NCBI GenBank assembly: GCA_002372015.1
Contig: DFIA01000019.1
Coordinates: forward strand, 1 to 5,002
Source of the DNA: Bacteroidales bacterium UBA3709
Lineage (GTDB): Bacteria; Bacteroidota; Bacteroidia; Bacteroidales; UBA932
Reading direction: 5' to 3'
Length of the DNA: 5,002 nt
In this document: in pieces, positions 1-5,002 of the stretch
Position numbering within the stretch: the stretch's first letter is position 1
Layout of the letters: every line of letters starts with the position of its first letter
The notes under the pieces: model-generated
Told to the model about the DNA's origin: nothing
Seen by the model: the letters and a program-made list of their open reading frames with translations, nothing else
Databases searched by the model: none
Position numbers and translations under genes: made by a program

Positions 1-2
1 CC

Positions 3-2393
3 ACCACCGATGTAAGCCCGGCTCTGAATTCCACAACTCCATTGAGCTTTACATTCCTTACGCTTCCTGTAGATATAGAGCAATTGGAGCTGGAGCTCAA
101 TCTTCTTGTAGGCACCAAGCGCGACAGGCGTACTTCAAGATTAAAACTTCAGACAGCGAACTCCGGTGTGAAGAATTGGATACGTCTTTCCAAGGGAAAA
201 AAGCTTACTGTGTCTAATTTGAGAACCGGCGGCCTTGATACTTTGTTTGTGGTGCCGGATACAGTACATATATATGCCAACTCATCCATAGCGGCAGCGA
301 GTGCCCCTTTTGATATATACAGTTACAGAGAAAACGCAAATGGCACAAAGACCCGTTTGGGAGTAACCGCCACATTTTCCATGACAGAAGACGGTCCTTG
401 GTATGCCGACAACGCCTCAAATATGCCGGAAGATTTAAAGAAGATTGTTTACGGTTACTCAGACTCAAAATTAGAGGCTTACGCAAGTCAAGACTTTGAT
501 GCCGCAACCGGAAAGGTTTATAATAGATTTATTGGCGTGAAAGGTAATCAATCTTTAGGACTTCTATATAACGACATGGATATAAGAAAAAACCTTCTGA
601 GAAGCCGCCCAACCAATGGATATACCGAGGCTGCACCTCAGGATTTGTCTCAGATGAACCCTTTAACAGGGGAAATGAGAACAGGAACACTTAGAACTAA
701 AACGGCCAATTGCTACATTATACAAAGAGGTGGCTGGTATATGCTACCCTGCATTTACGGCAATGGTTATGATTATGAACCTGATAAGGGCAATCTTTCG
801 GGGCATGTTATAGAGAATGCAAGTTCCTATATCGGCAATACTTACTTTCCTGCTTTTAACCATAACACTTCACTAAGAACTTTTGGTCCGAGCAATGAAC
901 TTGCTACTACTTATGGGGTAGCTCCCATCCGTGTAACAAGGCCAATTGGAATGACGGTAGAAGATTTTATGAACAATTATGAGGCGGTAGTTGTATGGCA
1001 GGAGCCATCGGTTCCAGAGTTCGAGACTTGGTTATCTATTCCTGAAGGAAGTACTGCTACCGATGCTCCAGGGCACGGCCTTTGTGATTTTGAGATGGGG
1101 CAGGATGTTATGGATGCTATTGCGAATCCTAACTTAACTAAACAAGTTAGATGGTTGGACAAGAACAACAACAACTATCAGCCAGGACGTCCGGTATATA
1201 TAAAATTCAAGATAGACGAAACAAAACTTGCTGAAGGCAATGCTATTATAGCCTTGAGGGAGAAGGCATCATATAATACTCAGCAACCTATAGTCTGGAG
1301 TTGGCATATCTGGGTAACTGCAGAGAACCTTGCCGTGGAGCAGATAAACCTCTACCCCCAAGAAAGCAGAACCGAACGCAATAGATTACTGAATGTACCT
1401 CTTGGGTGGGTAAAAACTGCTACTTACCTTTTTCCTGAGAGGAAGTTTTATATGAAGCTGACTCAGAAAACTTCAGGTATAGAGCGTATAACAACGGTAA
1501 TTCAGCATCGCAATGAAGTGCCCGATGGTCATGCCACTTTTTATCAGTGGGGCCGTAAGGACCCTATGGTGGGCGCAAGTCTTAGAGCAGGGTATCCGAC
1601 AGGTAGTTTGGCGAGCGTTCGCTATCCTATGAGTCCTATTGACTATAATCCAAAAGCAACCGGTACGGAAACTCAATTTACATCTATGCGGACCCAAGGG
1701 TTTTCTAATTTTACTATAGCAAACCAAAGGCCTTATAGGTTGGGTTATTATGGGGCTAGCACCACCAATCCTGCAACTGCGTGGTATGCGTATGGTCAAA
1801 CTACCTCATATAGAAACCTTTGGAATACGGCAAGAGGTTCTGGCGGTGGTAATCCAAATACGCAGGACACTCTTGTTACTACTAATAGTGGTTTTCTTAA
1901 AACCATTTATGATCCTTGTCCTCCGGGCTTTCGGGTGCCGCCTGTTAATTTTCTATATGGGGCAAAAAAGATAAAATACAGTACATCAGCTGCTTATAAG
2001 CCGCATTTGTGGAATGTTATATGGGAGAAAGGGTCTGACTTGATGGGAGATGGAGGCTTGTATATAAGAAGGTACCCCGGAGATACAGAGGGCTACTTCC
2101 TTCCGGCTCTTGGCATATATAACGCAGAGGGTACGCATGTGCGTAATTTGTTTCAATATAACTATTGGACAGCAGGACCCTACGTAGGCTCTACCACGGT
2201 GTATGACGAAAATTTGCAACCAACAGGAGACTACTGGTACACCTTATATGGCTCTGCGTTTAGTGCAGGCCAAGCCACTGCGGATGGTTCTGCCGCAGCA
2301 TTAAGTTTTAATATGCTAGTAAGCAGGACGATGTATTGTGTACTTGCGCTACCTGTTATACCTTACAGATACGAAGCGGATGACGATTTTTAA
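3..2393 (+). CDS. Fimbrillin/FISUMP-like surface protein, 5' end outside window
   Basis: This is probably an exported, surface-anchored fimbrial or adhesin-type protein of the Bacteroidota fimbrillin superfamily. The frame is open from base 3, giving 796 visible residues. The true start, signal peptide and any lipobox lie to the left, and the TTG at 42 is not a convincing start. The first ~70 residues look like the last strands of a fimbrillin-like beta-sandwich (SFTFLTLPVD, then NWIRLSKGKKLTVSNL). A middle module starts with TANCYIIQ (702-725) followed by GGWYMLPCIYGNG. Next come WSWHIWVT (1296-1319), FYQWGRKDP (1539-1565) and DPCPPGFRVP (1911-1940), in the order typical of C-terminal FISUMP/lectin-like domains of fimbrillin-family proteins. 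The MDRNLGA motif usually found between WHIWVT and QWGRKDP is not recognisable. The protein ends in an acidic YEADDDF tail with tandem TAA-TAG stops; I see no type IX sorting domain. Family assignment is from remembered motifs; ligand and exact role are unknown. Confidence 0.72.
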   Translation, partial: TTDVSPALNSTTPLSFTFLTLPVDIEQLELELNLLVGTKRDRRTSRLKLQTANSGVKNWIRLSKGKKLTVSNLRTGGLDTLFVVPDTVHIYANSSIAAASAPFDIYSYRENANGTKTRLGVTATFSMTEDGPWYADNASNMPEDLKKIVYGYSDSKLEAYASQDFDAATGKVYNRFIGVKGNQSLGLLYNDMDIRKNLLRSRPTNGYTEAAPQDLSQMNPLTGEMRTGTLRTKTANCYIIQRGGWYMLPCIYGNGYDYEPDKGNLSGHVIENASSYIGNTYFPAFNHNTSLRTFGPSNELATTYGVAPIRVTRPIGMTVEDFMNNYEAVVVWQEPSVPEFETWLSIPEGSTATDAPGHGLCDFEMGQDVMDAIANPNLTKQVRWLDKNNNNYQPGRPVYIKFKIDETKLAEGNAIIALREKASYNTQQPIVWSWHIWVTAENLAVEQINLYPQESRTERNRLLNVPLGWVKTATYLFPERKFYMKLTQKTSGIERITTVIQHRNEVPDGHATFYQWGRKDPMVGASLRAGYPTGSLASVRYPMSPIDYNPKATGTETQFTSMRTQGFSNFTIANQRPYRLGYYGASTTNPATAWYAYGQTTSYRNLWNTARGSGGGNPNTQDTLVTTNSGFLKTIYDPCPPGFRVPPVNFLYGAKKIKYSTSAAYKPHLWNVIWEKGSDLMGDGGLYIRRYPGDTEGYFLPALGIYNAEGTHVRNLFQYNYWTAGPYVGSTTVYDENLQPTGDYWYTLYGSAFSAGQATADGSAAALSFNMLVSRTMYCVLALPVIPYRYEADDDF

Positions 2394-2421
2394 TAGAGTA
2401 TAGCTATAAGCTTTTGAGATG

Positions 2422-2472
2422 AAGGCTGGGCGGCTGAGAGGTTGAAAAATCGACAGCCGCCCCTGCTTTTTT
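2422..2472 (+). terminator. Rho-independent terminator after the surface-protein gene
   Basis: A perfect 9-bp GC-rich stem pairs GGGCGGCTG (2428-2436) with CAGCCGCCC (2454-2462). The loop can fold further as TTGA (2442-2445) with TCGA (2450-2453) around AAAA. Below the main stem, after a small internal loop, AAGGC (2422-2426) can pair with GCTTT (2465-2469), which leads straight into the T6 run at 2467-2472. It starts about 30 bp after the stop codon and should end the upstream transcript before the ribosomal operon promoter. Confidence 0.88.
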
Positions 2473-2601
2473 GCCGTAGTATGTAAAAAAAATGCTAAAG
2501 AAATCCAAAATGCATATAAAGCGCAGGGTTTTCAAATTGCTAAATTATTGAGAAACGGGGGTTTGACTATCAAAAAAAAATAGCCAAAACTTTTAGAATT
2601 T
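2473..2601. other. AT-rich intergenic stretch with A-tracts, no gene seen
   Basis: The whole gene-free interval runs from 2394 to 2711. This middle part lies between the terminator and the promoter. It holds A-runs at 2485-2492 (8), 2572-2580 (9) and 2586-2589 (4), followed by a further 7-base run at 2607-2613 inside the promoter palindrome. The last three are centred near 2576, 2587.5 and 2610, which is about one and two helical turns apart. This would favour bent DNA or an UP-like stimulating element upstream of the promoter; that is inference. The only small reading frame, 2492-2551 with 19 codons, has no supporting signal. Confidence 0.5.
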
Positions 2602-2621
2602 TCTGCAAAAAAATTTGCAGA
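2602..2621. repeat. Perfect 8+8 bp inverted repeat over the -33 element
   Basis: TCTGCAAA (2602-2609) and TTTGCAGA (2614-2621) are exact reverse complements separated by AAAA. The right arm contains the TTTG -33 promoter element at 2614-2617. A symmetric site in this position could be an operator for a dimeric regulator. It could also be a by-product of the TTTGCAG sequence that recurs at the -7 element (2641-2647). Because it lies upstream of the predicted transcription start, it would act as DNA rather than RNA. Confidence 0.55.
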
Positions 2622-2644
2622 TTCAGATATTTATTTTACCTTTG
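2614..2644 (+). promoter_or_regulatory. Bacteroidota-type promoter of the rplP operon
   Basis: TTTG at 2614-2617 and TACCTTTG at 2637-2644 are separated by exactly 19 bp. This matches the -33/-7 consensus (TTTG, about 19 bp, TAnnTTTG) known for the primary sigma factor of Bacteroidota. Transcription would start near 2648-2652 and give a leader of about 60 nt before the rplP start codon. The perfect match suits a strongly expressed ribosomal protein operon. A-tracts upstream may add to its strength. Confidence 0.87.
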
Positions 2645-2649
2645 CAGCC

Positions 2650-2682
2650 CAACATTTTGGTTCCGTTACAGCCAAGATGTTG
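2650..2682 (+). promoter_or_regulatory. 5' leader stem-loop of the rplP operon
   Basis: CAACATTTTGGT (2650-2661) pairs with GCCAAGATGTTG (2671-2682) over 12 consecutive base pairs, two of them G-U, with the nine-base loop TCCGTTACA. The stem starts at or within a few bases of the predicted transcript 5' end. No T-run follows, so it is not an intrinsic terminator. The remaining 29 nt up to the rplP ATG are AT-rich and look unstructured. A stem here could stabilise the mRNA 5' end or bind an operon-encoded ribosomal protein for autoregulation. The pairing is seen in the sequence; the function is inference. Confidence 0.6.
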
Positions 2683-2711
2683 AGATTTAACAAGATAAAG
2701 CAATTTTAGCT

Positions 2712-3134
2712 ATGTTACAACCAAAGAAAACCAAATTTAGAAGGATGCAGAAGGGCCGCATGAAAGGGCAGGCCCACAGAGGAACTCAGCTTGCATTCGG
2801 CTCTTTCGGCATTAAGACCTTGGAGGCTTGCTGGATGACAGGTCAGCAGATAGAGGCTGCTCGTCAAGCTGTTGTTCGTTATATGAAGCGTGAAGGTTAT
2901 GTCTGGATTCGTATCTTCCCAGATAAGCCTATCACAAAGAAACCTGCGGAGGTGCGTATGGGTAAGGGTAAGGGTAGCCCTGAAGGATTCGTAGCACCTG
3001 TAACCCCGGGCAGAATGCTTATAGAAGTAGAGGGGGTGCCTATGGAAGTAGCCAAGGAGGCTCTCAGGCTTGGAGCTCAGAAGCTCCCTGTTTCTACCAA
3101 GTTTGTGGTAAGAAGAGATTATGTTAAACAGTAA
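2712..3134 (+). CDS. rplP: 50S ribosomal protein L16
   Basis: L16 is a large-subunit protein that binds 23S rRNA near the A site and central protuberance and helps place aminoacyl-tRNA. The 140-residue product matches the family along its whole length. It has the N-terminal MLQPKKTKFRRMQKGR, the FGSFGIK segment at 29-35, VWIRIFPDKPITKKPAEVRMGKGKG from 64 to 88, and the PGRMLIEVEGV strand at 99-109. Arg82 corresponds to the E. coli Arg81 that is hydroxylated in some proteobacteria; whether that happens here cannot be seen. The start has no Shine-Dalgarno sequence, only an AT-rich leader, as is usual in Bacteroidota. It is the first gene after the promoter, whereas in most bacteria rpsC lies directly upstream. 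Confidence 0.98.
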   Translation: MLQPKKTKFRRMQKGRMKGQAHRGTQLAFGSFGIKTLEACWMTGQQIEAARQAVVRYMKREGYVWIRIFPDKPITKKPAEVRMGKGKGSPEGFVAPVTPGRMLIEVEGVPMEVAKEALRLGAQKLPVSTKFVVRRDYVKQ

Positions 3135-3152
3135 ATGAGATTTAGTTGAATT

Positions 3153-3356
3153 ATGGATACCAAAGAAATACGCGAAATGAGCGAGAAGGATCTCAGAGAA
3201 AAGATAGAGACCAGTCGCGCTGCTTTGAATCAGATGCTTCTCAACCACGCTGTCTCTCCATTAGAGAATACATCTCAAATTAAAAAAGCAAAAAAAGATA
3301 TCACAAGGATGCTTACTATCCTGACTGAAATCGAGAATAAAAAACAAAGCAAGTAA
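3153..3356 (+). CDS. rpmC: 50S ribosomal protein L29
   Basis: L29 is a small two-helix protein that sits by the peptide exit tunnel, next to L23, where nascent-chain factors dock. The 67-residue product has the expected N-terminal helix (EIREMSEKDLREKI). A linker with HAVSPLENTSQIKKAKKDI follows at residues 32-50; this is a Bacteroidota version of the conserved L29 core. The C-terminal helix ends in a lysine-rich tail. The gene starts 18 bp after rplP with no Shine-Dalgarno motif. Its TAA stop shares one base with the next ATG (TAATG at 3354-3358), which suggests translational coupling to rpsQ. Confidence 0.96.
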   Translation: MDTKEIREMSEKDLREKIETSRAALNQMLLNHAVSPLENTSQIKKAKKDITRMLTILTEIENKKQSK

Positions 3357-3610
3357 TGGAAAGGAAGCTTAGGAAAGTAAGAATAGGTGTTGTGGTCAGC
3401 AACAAGATGGACAAAAGTGCAGTTGTGGCTGTAAAGACAAAAGAAAAGCACCCTATTTACGGAAAGTTCGTAAATAAAACCACAAAGTTTGTAGCTCACG
3501 ACGAGAAGAATGAGTGCTCAGAAGGCGATACCGTAAAGATTATGGAAACTCGTCCGCTCTCAAAAACAAAGCGTTGGAGATTAGTTGAAATTGTAGAAAA
3601 AGTTAAATAA
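3356..3610 (+). CDS. rpsQ: 30S ribosomal protein S17
   Basis: S17 is a primary binding protein of 16S rRNA and acts early in assembly of the 30S body. The 84-residue product has the OB-fold pattern of the family: RKVRIGVVVSNKMDKSAVVAV (residues 6-26), the basic loop KEKHPIYGKFVNKTTKFVAHDE, and the signature GDTVKIMETRPLSKTKRWRLVEI near the C-terminus. Its ATG overlaps the rpmC stop by one base, so it is probably translated by reinitiation or coupling. No Shine-Dalgarno motif precedes it. Length and motifs are normal. Confidence 0.97.
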   Translation: MERKLRKVRIGVVVSNKMDKSAVVAVKTKEKHPIYGKFVNKTTKFVAHDEKNECSEGDTVKIMETRPLSKTKRWRLVEIVEKVK

Positions 3611-3613
3611 GCT

Positions 3614-3979
3614 ATGATACAGCAGGAATCAAGATTAATGGTAGCCGATAACAGCGGTGCAAAGGAGGTTCTTTGCATACGTGTATTGGGCGGTACCAGA
3701 CGCCGCTATGCCGGTGTCGGCGACAAAATCGTGGTGGCAGTTAAGAGTGCCATTCCGGGAGCAGACGCCAAGAAGGGCTCTGTGTCTAAGGCAGTAGTTG
3801 TTAGAACAAAGAAAGAGATACGCCGCGCAGATGGATCGTATATAAGATTTGACGAGAATGCTTGTGTACTTTTGGATAATCAGGGCGAGGTAAAAGGTAC
3901 TCGTATCTTTGGCCCTGTTGCCAGAGAGCTTCGCGACAATTACATGAAGATTGTTTCACTTGCCCCTGAGGTACTTTAA
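3614..3979 (+). CDS. rplN: 50S ribosomal protein L14
   Basis: L14 is a 23S rRNA-binding protein at the subunit interface that forms an intersubunit bridge and is the target of the silencing factor RsfS. The 121-residue product is the standard family length. It opens with MIQQESRLMVADNSGAKEV and continues with the GGTRRRYAGVGDKIVVAVKSAIPG barrel strands (residues 26-50). KKGSVSKAVVVRTKKEIRR and the very conserved NQGEVKGTRIFGPVARELR region (88-106) follow. It starts only 3 bp after rpsQ and has no Shine-Dalgarno sequence, which fits coupled translation within the operon. Confidence 0.98.
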   Translation: MIQQESRLMVADNSGAKEVLCIRVLGGTRRRYAGVGDKIVVAVKSAIPGADAKKGSVSKAVVVRTKKEIRRADGSYIRFDENACVLLDNQGEVKGTRIFGPVARELRDNYMKIVSLAPEVL

Positions 3980-3983
3980 TCAT

Positions 3984-3989
3984 AGGAGG
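3984..3989 (+). promoter_or_regulatory. Full Shine-Dalgarno site of rplX
   Basis: AGGAGG lies 7 bases before the rplX ATG, an ideal ribosome-binding site. It stands out because rplP, rpmC, rpsQ, rplN and rpsN in the same operon have no such motif, in line with the weak use of Shine-Dalgarno sequences in Bacteroidota. It confirms the rplX start. Confidence 0.8.
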
Positions 3990-3996
3990 TATTGCG

Positions 3997-4320
3997 ATGA
4001 ATGTAAAATTACATGTAAAGAAAGGTGATATGGTTTACGTGAATGCCGGCAATGAGAAAGGCAAAACCGGCAAGATTCTCAGAGTAGATCGTAAGAATAT
4101 GCGTGCCATAGTAGAGGGCCTCAATATGGTAAGTAAGCACACAAAGCCTAATGCTCAGAATCCTCAGGGAGGTATTATTAAGCAGGAGGCATCTATTCAT
4201 ATTTCTAACTTACAGCTTGTAGATCCTGCAAAGGGTGGTCCTACAAGAATAGGACGCCGTTTAAACAGCAAAGGCAAGCTTGTACGTTATGCTAAAAAAT
4301 CAGGGGAGGAAATCAAATAA
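3997..4320 (+). CDS. rplX: 50S ribosomal protein L24
   Basis: L24 is an early assembly protein that binds the 5' domain of 23S rRNA near the tunnel exit. The 107-residue product begins with a KOW domain. VKKGDMVYVNAGNEKGKTGKI (residues 7-27) contains the conserved glycine and lysines of the motif, and the RAIVEGLNMVSKHTKP segment follows. The C-terminal half has the usual GGIIKQEASIHISNLQLVD and GGPTRIGRRLNSKGKLVRYAKKSGEEI stretches. The gene starts 17 bp after rplN behind a perfect AGGAGG. Its TAA stop overlaps the rplE ATG by one base (4318-4322). Confidence 0.97.
   Translation: MNVKLHVKKGDMVYVNAGNEKGKTGKILRVDRKNMRAIVEGLNMVSKHTKPNAQNPQGGIIKQEASIHISNLQLVDPAKGGPTRIGRRLNSKGKLVRYAKKSGEEIK
4305..4309 (+). 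promoter_or_regulatory. Shine-Dalgarno-like GGAGG before rplE
   Basis: GGAGG sits within the last codons of rplX, 10 bases before the rplE ATG. Together with the TAATG stop-start overlap it supports the ATG at 4320 as the true start of rplE. It therefore supports translation of the unusual N-terminal extension of L5. Confidence 0.6.
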
Positions 4321-4958
4321 TGGCAAAGGAAGTAAAGAAAGAGCAGGCCGCTAAGGGTGCAGCCAAAGGCGAAGCTAAGGCAAAGAAAGGCGGTGAGCAG
4401 GTAGTTCCTAAAGGTTGGGTTCCAAACCTGCAGAAAGAATACAAGGATAGAATAGCTGGTGAGTTGCAGAAGCAATTTGGCTTTAAGTCTTGCATGCAAA
4501 CTCCAAGGCTTGAGAAAATAACTATCAATCAGGGTATAGGAATAGGAGCTGCAGATAAGAAGATTGTAGAAAACGCTGCAGAGGAACTGGCTCTGATAAC
4601 AGGTCAGAAGGCTATTCTTACATATTCCAAAAAGGATATAGCTTCTTTTAAGGTAAGAAAGGGTATGCCTATTGGTTGTAAGGTTACTCTGCGCAGAGCT
4701 AAGATGTATGAATTTTTGGAGAGGCTTATAAAGGTTTCCCTTCCTCGAATCAGAGATTTTAAGGGAGTTGAGGAAAAATTTGATGGCCGCGGAAATTATA
4801 CTCTTGGTTTAAGGGAGCAGATTATTTTCCCTGAAATAGACATAGACAAGGTTTCAAAGATTCTCGGGCTTGAGATTACTTTTGTTACCAGCACTACAAA
4901 GGATGAAGAGGCAAGGGCACTTCTTGCAGCATTTGGTATTCCTTTCAAAAAGAAATAA
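4320..4958 (+). CDS. rplE: 50S ribosomal protein L5 with basic N-terminal extension
   Basis: L5 binds 5S rRNA, helps build the central protuberance, and contacts the P-site tRNA and the small-subunit head. The 212-residue product is longer than the roughly 179-187 residues usual for bacterial L5. The normal family body begins at about residue 32 (GWVPNLQKEYKDRI). It continues with PRLEKITINQGIG, a TGQKAILTYSKKDIASFKVRKGMPIGCKVTLR block, LPRIRDFKGVEEKFDGRGNYTLG, EQIIFPEIDID and the terminal TFVTSTTKDEEARALLAAFGIPF. Residues 1-31 are rich in Lys, Ala, Gly and Glu, have low complexity and are probably disordered. No other ATG, GTG or TTG occurs in frame between the ATG and the conserved body. 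The overlap with rplX and the upstream GGAGG favour this start. It ends in tandem TAA-TAA stops. Confidence 0.97.
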   Translation: MAKEVKKEQAAKGAAKGEAKAKKGGEQVVPKGWVPNLQKEYKDRIAGELQKQFGFKSCMQTPRLEKITINQGIGIGAADKKIVENAAEELALITGQKAILTYSKKDIASFKVRKGMPIGCKVTLRRAKMYEFLERLIKVSLPRIRDFKGVEEKFDGRGNYTLGLREQIIFPEIDIDKVSKILGLEITFVTSTTKDEEARALLAAFGIPFKKK

Positions 4959-4976
4959 TAACAAAGTATATACAAT

Positions 4977-5002
4977 ATGGCAAAAGAATCAATGAAGGCA
5001 CG
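4977..5002 (+). CDS. rpsN: 30S ribosomal protein S14, first codons only
   Basis: An ATG 18 bp after rplE opens a frame encoding MAKESMKA, followed by two bases of an Arg-type codon at the window edge. This matches the start of the zinc-independent S14 form common in Bacteroidota (MAKESMKAR...). Its place directly after rplE is where rpsN sits in the spc operon. S14 binds 16S rRNA in the head of the small subunit. There is no Shine-Dalgarno motif; the leader AACAAAGTATATACAAT is AT-rich. Only about 8 codons are visible, so the call rests on these plus gene order. Confidence 0.9.

Noticed and set aside
42..44. TTG as the start codon of the surface-protein gene
   Set aside because: The frame is open back to base 3 and the residues before it continue the same beta-strand-rich domain. 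There is no ribosome-binding site, and an exported protein should start with a signal peptide, which is absent here.
2461..2528. Inverted repeat CCCTGC (2461-2466) and GCAGGG (2523-2528)
   Set aside because: It has only six base pairs across a 56-base loop, and the left arm competes with the much stronger terminator stem.
2492..2551. 19-codon frame encoding a basic peptide (MLKKSKMHIKRRVFKLLNY)
   Set aside because: It lies just after the terminator, with no promoter or ribosome-binding site. Its Lys/Arg content is what A-rich DNA gives by chance.
2562..2590. Second possible promoter starting at TTTG 2562-2565
   Set aside because: No TAnnTTTG lies about 19 bp downstream, whereas the pair at 2614/2637 matches fully.
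2715..3248. Long reverse-strand open frame of 177 codons opposite rplP and rpmC
   Set aside because: It lies fully antisense to two certain ribosomal protein genes and its translation has no recognisable motif. It is a by-product of their codon use.
3137..3592. Near-repeat GAGATTTAGTTGAATT (3137-3152) and GAGATTAGTTGAAATT (3577-3592)
   Set aside because: The second copy encodes the conserved S17 residues RLVEI and the first is a short spacer. The match includes an indel and is probably chance.
1..5002. CRISPR array, tRNA, insertion sequence or defence system
   Set aside because: No repeated spacer pattern, tRNA cloverleaf, transposase or nuclease-like protein was seen on either strand.

Overview
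The window comes from a Bacteroidota genome, most likely of the order Bacteroidales. Three things point there. The first gene is a fimbrillin-type surface protein with the motifs of that phylum. The only strong promoter has the Bacteroidota-specific form TTTG-N19-TAnnTTTG rather than a sigma-70 -35/-10 pair. The ribosomal proteins carry Bacteroidota sequence signatures, such as the MAKESMKA start of S14 and the HAVSPLENTSQIKK stretch of L29. I cannot assign a genus from the sequence alone.

Positions 1-2393 hold the 3' part of a large surface-protein gene whose start lies to the left of the window. At least 796 residues are visible. It ends in tandem stops and is followed by a strong intrinsic terminator (about 2422-2472). 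Positions 2473-2600 carry no convincing gene; they are AT-rich with several A-tracts. Positions 2602-2682 form a compact control region: a perfect 8+8 bp inverted repeat overlapping the TTTG -33 element, a TACCTTTG -7 element, and a 12-bp stem-loop at the predicted 5' end of the transcript.

Positions 2712-5002 are a tightly packed, same-strand ribosomal protein operon: rplP (L16), rpmC (L29), rpsQ (S17), rplN (L14), rplX (L24), rplE (L5) and the first codons of rpsN (S14). Gaps are 18 bp or less, and two junctions are one-base TAATG overlaps. Gene order is the usual S10/spc order, but the genes normally upstream of rplP (rpsC, rplV, rpsS, rplB and so on) are absent. The surface-protein gene is there instead, and the operon has its own promoter and leader.

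The most interesting points are this break of the conserved S10-spc cluster exactly at rplP, the structured leader and palindrome at the new operon start, and a Lys/Ala/Gly-rich extension of about 31 residues on L5. I found no CRISPR, transposase, tRNA or defence genes and no clear new multi-gene system.
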